A program made the position numbers and the translations under genes. Under the pieces are notes generated by a model, which was not told the DNA's origin, ran no database searches, and worked only from the letters and a program-made list of their open reading frames with translations. Positions 58,501-64,000 of a DNA stretch of 64,000 bases are shown one piece after another; the first letter of the stretch is position 1, and every line of letters starts with the position of its first letter. The stretch is taken from assembly GCF_022919715.1 (NCBI RefSeq), contig NZ_CP095042.1:3162001-3226000 (forward strand), read 5' to 3'. This DNA comes from Agromyces sp. H17E-10 (lineage in GTDB: Bacteria > Actinomycetota > Actinomycetes > Actinomycetales > Microbacteriaceae).

Positions 58501-58911
58501 GGCCTGGTCGAGCAGGTCGATCGCGGTGCTCGGGTCACCGCTGCGTGCGAGTTCTGCCGCGCGGAGGCCGAGCTCGCCGGCGAGACCGAGGTCGGTCTGC
58601 GCCGGTACGACGTCGAGCGCATACCCGCCCGGACGGGAGACCACGAGCCCGGGCGCGCTCGCGGAGCGCACGCGGGAGACGAGCGACTGCAGCGCGGCAC
58701 GCTCGTTGTCAGGCCGGTCGTCGCCCCAGAGGTCGTCGGCGATCGCCTCGAGCCCATGTGCACGACCGGAGCCTCGGCCATCGACGCCGGCGAGTGCGAC
58801 GAAGAGCGCCTTCGCGAGTGCACCCGCGGGCTCGATCGGTTCGCCCGACCGACCCTCGACGAGAACCGGGCCGAGCAGCGCGACGCGCAGGTCGCGGCGG
58901 TCGGTCAGCAC
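55546..58911 (-). CDS. SARP/AfsR-like regulator with BTAD, NTPase and TPR-like regions
   Basis: 1121 residues. The N terminus holds a winged-helix DNA-binding segment (ALAKALFVALAGV ... LQSLVSRVRSASAPGLVVSR) and a bacterial transcriptional activator domain to about 250. A STAND-type NTPase follows (LGAGGLGKTRLAQAVAERS; LLVLDNCEQVIEG; LDGLPLAIELAAARVR) and then about 500 residues of TPR-like helices. AfsR-type proteins integrate signals to switch secondary-metabolite or export genes. It is convergent with the DrrAB-like genes, a plausible but unproven target. GTG 58911 start; Shine-Dalgarno weak. Confidence 0.9.
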   Translation of the reverse strand: MLTDRRDLRVALLGPVLVEGRSGEPIEPAGALAKALFVALAGVDGRGSGRAHGLEAIADDLWGDDRPDNERAALQSLVSRVRSASAPGLVVSRPGGYALDVVPAQTDLGLAGELGLRAAELARSGDPSTAIDLLDQALALWRGEPGLDLGQAPIGAELADRAGARRIGLLEFRARCLLDAGDAEAAIAALTPLAAASPLDEQLHTSLISALASAGRRTDALATFARVRASLRDELGVSPGPELVELNARLLADDDRSPAVATRSEASVAAARPDVRPGRSEIIVLTAPAAGDTAPDPIPNPSPRIPDEPTRIGLRAAPNRLIGREADLPAVAALLDEHRLVTVLGAGGLGKTRLAQAVAERSTAPAVVVVELAGVRDDDDVELALGSALGLREARASRLSDAANRPDLRQRIEARLTETPTLLVLDNCEQVIEGVAACTAELLAAAPTLRVLATSRSPIAIGAEQVYPLEPLPARIGDEPGPGVLLFMERALAVRPDAALPRDAVERLCARLDGLPLAIELAAARVRSMTVTEIESRLDNRFALLAGRDRSAPPRQRTLEAVIEWSWALLTPDEQRGLTRLASFADGFGPDAAETVVGPEAIDVLDGLVDQSLLTVRDDRLTGATRYRMLETVREFGQLRLESAGEVGDVRDAMARWAERVADVTVIGGGSAQLEALRVLGVEEENLVEILRHANAERRVPTALRLYAALGYLWNVRSAHEQVLVFGEAMLEATRHGAHARELAVPATLSAVFAAGTSLAYGAPAATRAVVRLRSHLADGWPLPGWLAAVAGVIAAADFDGALADLVAMSESDDEPTALIGAMLRCQFDENAGEPVLAIEHAQHAHRLARRLGDGWAESMSAMMLAQLASQSGEAERALHWASVAEAGLVALDAEPDLLQLEWMRAGNLLSAGRLDEVRPLLDELAASERRTADGLALATVGELGRVELARAEGRMADARRHGRTASDSFGIQERSTPWYLMLLADLLSAAVFDDRDADDADWWAARIRYRALGLHRAWPAFTDKPVLGTAVLGWSAWAMRRPHLRDRAVELLALAERLHPRQDLPALRLEPHLAAAVSLAGEAALERARAEAADLTQPERAERALRLIAAPVRTESDASA

Positions 58912-58978
58912 CCGTCGAGCCTACCTTTCACCGCCGTCGCCGCTCGTGACCGGCGGCGAGCGTCGCCGCCCGGCGGCT

Positions 58979-58984
58979 TAGGCT
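58979..58984 (+). promoter_or_regulatory. -10 box of the double-GNAT gene
   Basis: TAGGCT ends 8 nt before ATG 58993. Confidence 0.45.
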
Positions 58985-58992
58985 GAATCGCG

Positions 58993-60030
58993 ATGACGAA
59001 CGACAACGCCGCATCCGCTCCCGACCGCCCGAACATCCGCCCGATCCGCTCCGCCGAGTTCGGGCAGGAAGCCGCCGTGATCGCGCGCGCGTTCGCCGCC
59101 GGCCCGTACGGCCACCTGCCGAAGAGCGCCGAACGTGCGGCGTTCGAGGCCGACTCCGCCGGGCGGGCCGCCGACGGCGGGGTGCTCGTCGCGGTCGGCG
59201 CCGACGGCGTCGTCCGGGGCACGACGAGCGTGCTGCGCGCGGGCACGCGCTATTCGCGCGTCGCCCGGCCCGGCGAGGCCGAGGTGCGCCTCATCTCGGT
59301 CGACCCGGCGGCGCAGGGCGCCGGCCTCGGCGCTGCGCTCACGCGTGCGAGTCTCGAGGTCGCGCTCGAGTGGGGCGCGTCGGCGCTCGTGCTCGACACC
59401 GGTGCTCGCAACACGCGCGCGCAGGCGCTCTACGAGCGGTCGGGATTCGAACGCGACGGCGAGCGTGACGCGACGGTCGGCGCCGACGTCGACTCCCTGG
59501 TGTACAGCTTCACGTTGCAGCAACGAGACGACCTCGTCATCCGGTCCATGCGCGCCGACGAGGCCGACGAGGTCGCCGCGCTCGTCGAGCACGCCTATGC
59601 CGCCGACTTCGAGCTCAACGCGGGGTATCGGGCCGATATCGTCGCCGTCGCCGAACGGGCGCGCGACCACCAGGTGTGGGTCGCCGTCGACACCGCGACG
59701 GGCGAATTGCTCGGCACCGCCTCGACGCCGCGCGCGGGCGCGACGATGTCGGCCGTCGCGCGCGCCGGTGAGCTCGACTTCCGGTTCCTCGGCGTCGCGC
59801 CCGCCGCCCGCGGCCGCGGCGTCGGCGAAGCGCTCGTACGGAATGTGCTGCTCCTCGCGCGCATCCGCGGGCTCGACAGGGTCGTGCTCAACACCGGCCC
59901 TGACATGCTCGCCGCGCAGCGGCTCTACGACCGCCTGGGGTTCTCGCGCCTGCACGATCGGGAGTTCCGCTTCGAGCGCCCCGACGGATCGGGGTTCCAG
60001 ATGCTCGCCTACGGGCGCGACGCCGCCTGA
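58993..60030 (+). CDS. tandem GNAT acetyltransferase (MshD/Eis-like layout)
   Basis: 345 residues with two GNAT domains: the first with EVRLISVDPAAQGAGLGAAL and ARNTRAQALYERSGFERDGE, the second with ELDFRFLGVAPAARGRGVGE and GPDMLAAQRLYDRLGFSRLH. Both acetyl-CoA loops (QGAGLG, RGRGVG) are intact. Two-domain GNATs in actinobacteria include mycothiol synthase, but the MshD-specific regions are not evident, so the substrate is left open. It is convergent with a second GNAT gene 16 nt away. Confidence 0.85.
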   Translation: MTNDNAASAPDRPNIRPIRSAEFGQEAAVIARAFAAGPYGHLPKSAERAAFEADSAGRAADGGVLVAVGADGVVRGTTSVLRAGTRYSRVARPGEAEVRLISVDPAAQGAGLGAALTRASLEVALEWGASALVLDTGARNTRAQALYERSGFERDGERDATVGADVDSLVYSFTLQQRDDLVIRSMRADEADEVAALVEHAYAADFELNAGYRADIVAVAERARDHQVWVAVDTATGELLGTASTPRAGATMSAVARAGELDFRFLGVAPAARGRGVGEALVRNVLLLARIRGLDRVVLNTGPDMLAAQRLYDRLGFSRLHDREFRFERPDGSGFQMLAYGRDAA

Positions 60031-60046
60031 CGGCGGTTGGTCGAGC

Positions 60047-60478
60047 TCAGACGACGGGGTTCGGCCCGACCCGCGACATCCAGTCGGCCGCACGGTCGAT
60101 CGGCGCGAACCCGAACTTCTCGTAGAGGCCGTGCGCGTCGCCTGTGATGAGCACGACCCGCTTCAGCCGCATCGGGTCGAGCGTCGCAAGCACGTACTCC
60201 ATGAGCGAGACCCCGAGACGCTCGCCCCGGGTGTCGGGGTCGACGATCACGTCGCAGAGCCACGCGAAGGTCACCCCGTCGGTCACGACGCGCGCATAGG
60301 CGAGCTGCTCGCCCGAGCCGCGGTCGTACACACCGAAGTTCATCGACCCGTCGATCGCGGCATCCTGGGTCTCGCGGGGTCGGCCGAGCGCCCAGTACGC
60401 GTGCTCGGAGAGCCAGCGGTGCACGCGTTCGCGGTCGAGCCGGGCGGGGTCGGTCGAGAAGTCGAGGTCGCGGGGCAT
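60047..60478 (-). CDS. GNAT family N-acetyltransferase
   Basis: 143 residues, single GNAT domain of the small ElaA/YjcF-like group: FSTDPARLDRERVHRWLSEH, LCDVIVDPDTRGERLGVSLM and GLYEKFGFAPIDRAADWM. The acetyl-CoA loop reads RGERLG. Its substrate is unknown. It begins with ATG 60478; a degenerate dispersed repeat fills the interval to the upstream CoA-binding gene on the same strand, so it may have its own promoter. Confidence 0.87.
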   Translation of the reverse strand: MPRDLDFSTDPARLDRERVHRWLSEHAYWALGRPRETQDAAIDGSMNFGVYDRGSGEQLAYARVVTDGVTFAWLCDVIVDPDTRGERLGVSLMEYVLATLDPMRLKRVVLITGDAHGLYEKFGFAPIDRAADWMSRVGPNPVV

Positions 60479-60492
60479 CGGGCCAGCGTATC

Positions 60493-60533
60493 GGGGTCTC
60501 GCGACCCTCGCTGCGCCCCCTCCTCGACCCGCG
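60493..60533 (+). repeat. degenerate copy of the dispersed ~40-nt repeat (copy B)
   Basis: GGGTCTCGCGACCCTCGCTG then CGCCCCCTCCTCGACCCGCG, aligning to copy A at 44882-44922 with several substitutions; intergenic. Confidence 0.6.
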
Positions 60534-60538
60534 AACCG

Positions 60539-61168
60539 TCAGCGAGCCGTCTTGCGCGCCGTGATCTGGCCGGTATCGAAGCCGAGCAGGTGCAGGCCGC
60601 CGTGGAAACGGGCGTGCTCGACCTTGATGCAGCGGTCCATGACGACGGTGAGCCCCTGCTCCTCGCCGTAATACGCGGCCTCCTCGTTCCAGATGCCGAG
60701 TTGCACCCAGATCGTCTTCGCGCCCGCGGCGACGACCTCGTCGACGACCTTCGGGATGTCGCTGCCGCGGCGGAACACGACGACGACGTCGGGCACCTCG
60801 GGCAGGTCGGTGAGGCTCGCGTACGCGGGCTGGCCGAGGATCTCGGTCTCCATCGGGTTCACGAAGTACAGGCGGTAGTCGCTCGACTGCTGCAGGTAGG
60901 TGCCGACGAAGTAGCTCGAGCGCTGCGGCTTCGGCGAAGCGCCGACGATCGCGACGGACTTCGCGCCGTCGAGGATGCGCTTGCGGGCCTTCGCGTCGGG
61001 GCCCGTCCACGTGCGCTGCGAGCGCAGCAGCTTCGCGAGCGGCGAGTCGGCGGGCAGGTCGCAGCTCAGCCCGTTGACGAGGCGGACGGTCTCGAGGTCG
61101 GCGCCGTCCTGAGCCTGTCGAAGGGATGCCTCGGCCGAGGCATCCCGCTCGGTGATCGTTTCGGTCAT
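60539..61168 (-). CDS. CoA-binding (YccU-like) protein with repeat-derived N terminus
   Basis: 209 residues. From about 30 onward it matches CoA-binding Rossmann proteins: GLSCDLPADSPLAKLLRSQR, VAIVGASPKPQRSSYFVGTY, YFVNPMETEILGQPAYASLT, TIWVQLGIWNEEAA, VMDRCIKVEHARFHGGLHLL. Function in the cell is unknown. Its ATG overlaps the metY stop (ATGA), and the same pair is adjacent in many actinobacteria. Residues 9-23 are encoded by a 24-nt palindrome (61123-61146) and a dispersed repeat (61106-61125), apparently inserted in frame. Confidence 0.87.
   Translation of the reverse strand: MTETITERDASAEASLRQAQDGADLETVRLVNGLSCDLPADSPLAKLLRSQRTWTGPDAKARKRILDGAKSVAIVGASPKPQRSSYFVGTYLQQSSDYRLYFVNPMETEILGQPAYASLTDLPEVPDVVVVFRRGSDIPKVVDEVVAAGAKTIWVQLGIWNEEAAYYGEEQGLTVVMDRCIKVEHARFHGGLHLLGFDTGQITARKTAR
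61106..61125 (-). repeat. dispersed CCTTCGACnGGCTCAGGAC repeat, copy 2
   Basis: On the minus strand CCCTTCGACAGGCTCAGGAC, read in frame as LRQAQD; copy 1 is at 51179-51198. Confidence 0.8.
61123..61146. repeat. 24-bp perfect palindrome inside the CoA-binding gene
   Basis: GGGATGCCTCGG joined to its exact reverse complement; two facing GGATGCC motifs in coding sequence. Confidence 0.85.
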
Positions 61169-62460
61169 CGCGTGCCTCCTGTCGCCTGCGCGAGCGCCTG
61201 GTCGAGATCGTAGATGATGTCGTCGACGTCCTCGATGCCGATCGAGAGCCGAACGACGCCCGGCAGCACGCCCGCGTCGACGAGCTGCTGCTCGGTGAGC
61301 TGCGCGTGCGTCGTCGACGCGGGGTGGATGATGAGGGTCTTCGCGTCGCCGATGTTGGCGAGGTGCGAGGCGAGGTTCACGCTCTCGATGAGCGCCTGGC
61401 CTACCTGCCGGCCGCCCGTGACCTCGAAGCTGAACACCGAACCGGGACCCTGCGGCAGGTACTTCTTCGCGCGGTCGTGGTGCGGGTGATCCTCGAGCCC
61501 TGCCCAGAACACGCGCTCGACGCGCGGGTCCTCGGCGAGCCACTCGGCCACGGCGCGCGCATTGTCGACGTGCGCCTGGATTCGGTACGGCAGCGTCTCG
61601 ACGCCCTGCGCGAGCAGGAACGCCGAGTGCGGTGCGAGCGTCGGGCCGATGTCGCGCAGCTGCTCGGCGCGCAGGCGCGTGAGGAACGCGTACTCGCCGA
61701 AGTTGCCGCTCCACTCGAGACCGCCGTAGCTCGGCACCGGCTGGCCGAACAGCGGGAACTTCTCGGAGTGCCAGTGGAACCGGCCCGACTCGACGACGAC
61801 GCCGCCGAGGGTCGTGCCGTGGCCGCCGAGGAACTTCGTCGCCGAGTGGGTGACGATGTCGGCGCCCCACTCGATCGGGCGGTTGAGGTACGGGGTCGCG
61901 ATCGTCGAGTCGACGATGAACGGGATGCCGTGCGCGTGCGCGACGTCGGCGAGCGCCTCGAGGTCGGCGATCTCGCCCGACGGGTTCGCGATCGTCTCGA
62001 CGAAGAGGGCCTTCGTGTTCTCCTGGATCGCCGCCGCATAGTCGTCGGCGTTCGATCCCGCGACGAACGTCGTCTCGATGCCGAAGCGGCGCAGGGTCAC
62101 GTCGAGCTGCGTGATCGAGCCGCCGTACAGCTGGGCCGACGCGACGATGTGGTCGCCAGCGCCCGCGAGCGAGGCGAACGTGATGTACTGCGCCGACAGG
62201 CCCGACGCGGTCGCGACCGCGCCGAGGCCGCCCTCGAGGCTCGCGATGCGCTCCTCGAAGCTCGCGACGGTCGGGTTCGCGAGGCGGGAGTAGATGTTGC
62301 CGTACTTCTGCAGCGCGAAGCGGGCCGCGGCGTCGGCCGTGTCGTCGAAGACGAAGGCGCTCGTCTGGTAGATCGGCAGCGCGCGGGCGCCCGTCACCTG
62401 GTCGGGGATGTTGCCCGCGTGGATGGCGCGGGTCTTGAAGCCGTATTCGCGGTCTGCCAT
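61165..62460 (-). CDS. metY: O-acetylhomoserine/O-acetylserine sulfhydrylase
   Basis: 431 residues of the Cys/Met-metabolism PLP family, standard for MetY, which makes homocysteine from O-acetylhomoserine and sulfide. ALPIYQTSAFVFDDTADAAA at the N terminus, YSRLANPTVASFEERIASLE, and the PLP lysine K209 in THSATKFLGGHGTTLGG are present. It is followed by the CoA-binding gene through an ATGA overlap. No SAM riboswitch or other leader structure is visible in the 95 nt upstream; that interval has a pentanucleotide repeat. Confidence 0.94.
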   Translation of the reverse strand: MADREYGFKTRAIHAGNIPDQVTGARALPIYQTSAFVFDDTADAAARFALQKYGNIYSRLANPTVASFEERIASLEGGLGAVATASGLSAQYITFASLAGAGDHIVASAQLYGGSITQLDVTLRRFGIETTFVAGSNADDYAAAIQENTKALFVETIANPSGEIADLEALADVAHAHGIPFIVDSTIATPYLNRPIEWGADIVTHSATKFLGGHGTTLGGVVVESGRFHWHSEKFPLFGQPVPSYGGLEWSGNFGEYAFLTRLRAEQLRDIGPTLAPHSAFLLAQGVETLPYRIQAHVDNARAVAEWLAEDPRVERVFWAGLEDHPHHDRAKKYLPQGPGSVFSFEVTGGRQVGQALIESVNLASHLANIGDAKTLIIHPASTTHAQLTEQQLVDAGVLPGVVRLSIGIEDVDDIIYDLDQALAQATGGTR

Positions 62461-62520
62461 GGGATGAACGCTACGCGGACTGCCCGGCCGGTTTCGCGCG
62501 CGACGTAACGGCCCGTCACG

Positions 62521-62550
62521 TCAGGTCGGGTCGGGTCGGGTCAGGTCCGG
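62521..62550. repeat. pentanucleotide (GGTCR) microsatellite-like run
   Basis: About five units of GGTCG/GGTCA in series between the metY promoter side and the end of the next gene; simple repeat. Confidence 0.6.
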
Positions 62551-62556
62551 TGGAAC

Positions 62557-63495
62557 TCACGTCAGCGTGAGGATGAGGTGCGGCACCTCGACCCTGAACG
62601 AGCCCCCTGCGGCGTCGAGCTCGACGGAGCCGCTCGTCGCGACCCACTCGGTGAGCACCTCGACCTCGATGAGGATGGACGCCTGGGCGGGCACGGCGAA
62701 TCCGGCCGCGGGCAGGAACTCGTTCATCGCGATCGAGTCGCTGTCGTCGCCGCCGAAGAACCCGCCGGTCGCGCCCGCGTCGGCGATGATCCGGTCGTTG
62801 ACGATCGCGTGCACGTTCGAGTCCCACATCGCCCACACCGTCGTGCGGGCGCGCACCGTCGCCCGCGCCTCCGACCCGCTGATGAACCAGGCCGCGACGC
62901 CGTTCCACTCGGCGTCGACCGAGAGGTGGGCGTTCACCACGAGGCGGGCGCCCGCCGTCACGATGACCGGCTGGGTGCGCGGGTTGCGCCAGAGCGTGAA
63001 GAAGCTGAGTCGCCCGAGGCCCGACTCGGTCAGCGCGTCGGCCGAGCCGCTGAAACGATAGCGCGCCCAGCTGTCGAGCGAGCCGACGTTCGAGTCGACG
63101 ACGACCCCGGCGTCCGCGAAGCTGCGGATGAACGTGACGCGGTCGATGATCACGTTCATCGGGTCGGCCGGCAGTACGGGGGTGAGGCCGGCGAGCCGGC
63201 GCGCGACCTCCGCCGATGCATCCACGGCGGCGCGGTGCGACTGCTCGGCGACCGCGCGGCGTGCGTCGGCTCGCTCGGCGGCGGCGGTCTCGAGCGCCTC
63301 GAGGCGTTCGGGGGAGAGCCCGCCCTCGAGCAGTTCGCGTCGCGCGAGCGCGGCGTCCGCCTGGGCGGATCCGGCGAGGGCACGGCGTCGGCTCGCCGCG
63401 CCCGGCTCGTGCGGCGCGCGGAGTCCGGTCCTCCGTTCGGCGGCGGCCTCGACGAGCGACTCCGCCTCGGCTCGCTGGTCGGTGTGCATGTTCAT
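62557..63495 (-). CDS. hypothetical protein: coiled N terminus, beta-rich C terminus
   Basis: 312 residues, no signal peptide or TM helix. The first 110 are highly charged Ala/Arg/Glu helices (ERRTGLRAPHEPGAASRRRA; ALETAAAERADARRAVAEQS); the rest is beta-rich (VIIDRVTFIRSFADAGVVVD; VIVTAGARLVVNAHLSVDAE; VPAQASILIEVEVLTEWVAT) and looks like a jelly-roll or Ig-like shell domain. I do not recognise the family. Repeated ILIEVEV/LILTLT strands suggest an assembly or carbohydrate-binding role, which is only a guess. ATG 63495; MNM allows two starts. Confidence 0.6.
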   Translation of the reverse strand: MNMHTDQRAEAESLVEAAAERRTGLRAPHEPGAASRRRALAGSAQADAALARRELLEGGLSPERLEALETAAAERADARRAVAEQSHRAAVDASAEVARRLAGLTPVLPADPMNVIIDRVTFIRSFADAGVVVDSNVGSLDSWARYRFSGSADALTESGLGRLSFFTLWRNPRTQPVIVTAGARLVVNAHLSVDAEWNGVAAWFISGSEARATVRARTTVWAMWDSNVHAIVNDRIIADAGATGGFFGGDDSDSIAMNEFLPAAGFAVPAQASILIEVEVLTEWVATSGSVELDAAGGSFRVEVPHLILTLT

Positions 63496-63661
63496 GATCG
63501 ACGCCTTTCCCGACGTCCCCGGTCACCGGGCACGGTGCCGGTGGACACGGCCGACGCTAGTCGCGTCGCGGGCCGGCGTCGACCGGGTTGTCCCTGAGCG
63601 GTGTTCGCGCTCGTCGCCCCGGTCGCGCAGCGCTGCACAGGGCCTGATCAGGTGGCCCCGC

Positions 63662-63667
63662 TATCCT
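63662..63667 (+). promoter_or_regulatory. -10 box of the riboswitch-exporter transcript
   Basis: TATCCT at this place would start the RNA near 63674, about 20 nt before the riboswitch. Confidence 0.45.
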
Positions 63668-63693
63668 GTTGGCAGGTCGCGTACCGCGGCCAT

Positions 63694-63733
63694 CCGGACG
63701 AGGGAACCCAGTACCCGGACACGACGACTGGCA
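63694..63733 (+). ncRNA. guanidine-III riboswitch (ykkC-III)
   Basis: CCGGACGAGG opens the element and GTACCCGG and ACACGACGACTGG follow. The H-type pseudoknot forms exactly: P1 CCGG (63694-63697) with CCGG (63715-63718), and P2 CCAGT (63708-63712) with ACTGG (63727-63731). Sequence and fold match the class known from Thermobifida and other actinobacteria upstream of SugE/EmrE exporters. The ribosome binding site AAGGAG starts 4 nt after it, so guanidinium binding likely controls translation initiation. Confidence 0.88.
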
Positions 63734-63751
63734 CTCAAGGAGTGAACAGTC

Positions 63752-64000
63752 ATGGCATGGGTCATCCTCATCGCATCGGGCGTGCTCGAGGCCGTGTGGG
63801 CCACCGCGCTCGGCAAGTCCGAGGGCTTCACGAAGCTCTGGCCGTCGGTGATCTTCTTCGGCGCGCTCGTTCTCTCGATGGGCGGCCTCGCGTGGGCGAT
63901 GCGCGACATCTCGACCGGCACCGCGTACGCGGTCTGGGTCGGCATCGGCGCGGCGCTCACCGTGGTCTGGGCCATGATCACGGGAGACTCGGATGTCTCG
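63752..64000 (+). CDS. SMR-family guanidinium exporter Gdx/SugE-like (partial, 5' end)
   Basis: The first 83 residues of a small multidrug-resistance protein, cut by the window edge. The essential membrane glutamate and Gdx-type neighbourhood are present in LIASGVLEAVWATALGKSEG, followed by FTKLWPSVIFFGALVLSMGG and GTAYAVWVGIGAALTVVWAM. ATG 63752 follows AAGGAG by 9 nt. The guanidine-III riboswitch directly upstream identifies the likely substrate as guanidinium. In many genomes two SMR genes follow such riboswitches; whether a second one is present lies outside the window. Confidence 0.92.
   Translation, partial: MAWVILIASGVLEAVWATALGKSEGFTKLWPSVIFFGALVLSMGGLAWAMRDISTGTAYAVWVGIGAALTVVWAMITGDSDVS

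Noticed and set aside
55495..58986. 1163-codon frame opposite the SARP-like gene
   Set aside because: Low-complexity composition and complete overlap with a well-supported multidomain regulator.
58993..60030. Naming the double-GNAT protein mycothiol synthase (mshD)
   Set aside because: Two GNAT domains alone are not specific, and I cannot see the MshD substrate-binding signature with confidence.
62461..62556. Possible SAM riboswitch upstream of metY
   Set aside because: I looked for SAM-II, SAM-IV and SAM-I/IV core sequences and helices; the 95 nt hold only a GGTCR run and no matching fold.

Overview
The window is about 64 kb of very GC-rich DNA (roughly 70% or more by eye), densely packed with genes on both strands. 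It has actinobacterial content: LigC-type ATP-dependent ligase, a DUF222/HNH protein of the 13E12 type, a SARP-like regulator, GTG and TTG starts, and many -10 boxes placed 6-8 nt before the start codon, as expected for leaderless mRNAs. The mscL - zinc-ribbon protein - 5-formyl-THF cyclo-ligase - galU - rimJ - membrane protein block matches the order I know from Mycobacterium, minus moeA. Gene content and the dispersed repeats suggest Microbacteriaceae (Agromyces-like). That placement is inference. There is no integrase, transposase, phage gene or CRISPR array; this is mostly core chromosome.

Layout. 1-8.6 kb: end of an unknown gene, lactonase, tRNA-Arg(CCT), SWIM/SNF2 helicase, small protein, DNA ligase, and an Lrp regulator divergent from alanine dehydrogenase (ald). 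Downstream of ald lies a second, synonymously diverged copy of its last codons. 8.6-11 kb: a sulfane-sulfur operon (CoA-disulfide reductase-rhodanese fusion, rhodanese, CstR-like repressor) with its inverted-repeat operator. 11-15 kb: a large DUF4011/SF1 helicase/nuclease-like protein whose catalytic motifs are eroded. 15-21 kb: the mycobacteria-like block, tRNA-Ala(CGC) and an MFS exporter. 21-30 kb: NAD(P)-dependent reductase divergent from a luciferase-like oxidoreductase, a KhtTU-like antiporter pair, AlaX-like editing protein, small membrane protein, acyl-CoA dehydrogenase, DUF4349 lipoprotein preceded by 11-nt direct repeats, aldo/keto reductase and MFS. 30-42 kb: polar amino-acid ABC operon, HrpA helicase, DUF1684 protein, second aldo/keto reductase, thioredoxin-fold DUF255 protein, DUF3054 and PnuC. 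42-51 kb: small protein, frameshifted hydrolase, DUF222/HNH, methyltransferase, secreted Ig-like repeat protein, J-domain/NERD protein and M18 aminopeptidase. 51-64 kb: rhodanese, small membrane protein, L-serine dehydratase, DrrAB-type exporter behind three exact 11-nt repeats, a large SARP/ATPase regulator, two GNAT proteins, CoA-binding protein overlapping O-acetylhomoserine sulfhydrylase, an unknown protein, and a guanidine-III riboswitch in front of a truncated SMR exporter.

The strongest unusual signals are the riboswitch/exporter pair at the right edge, the apparently inactivated helicase-nuclease, the CstR operon with its operator, the two 11-nt-phased operator candidates, the ald tail duplication, and dispersed repeats read as codons. 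A GGATGCC/GGCATCC heptamer also appears far more often than composition predicts.
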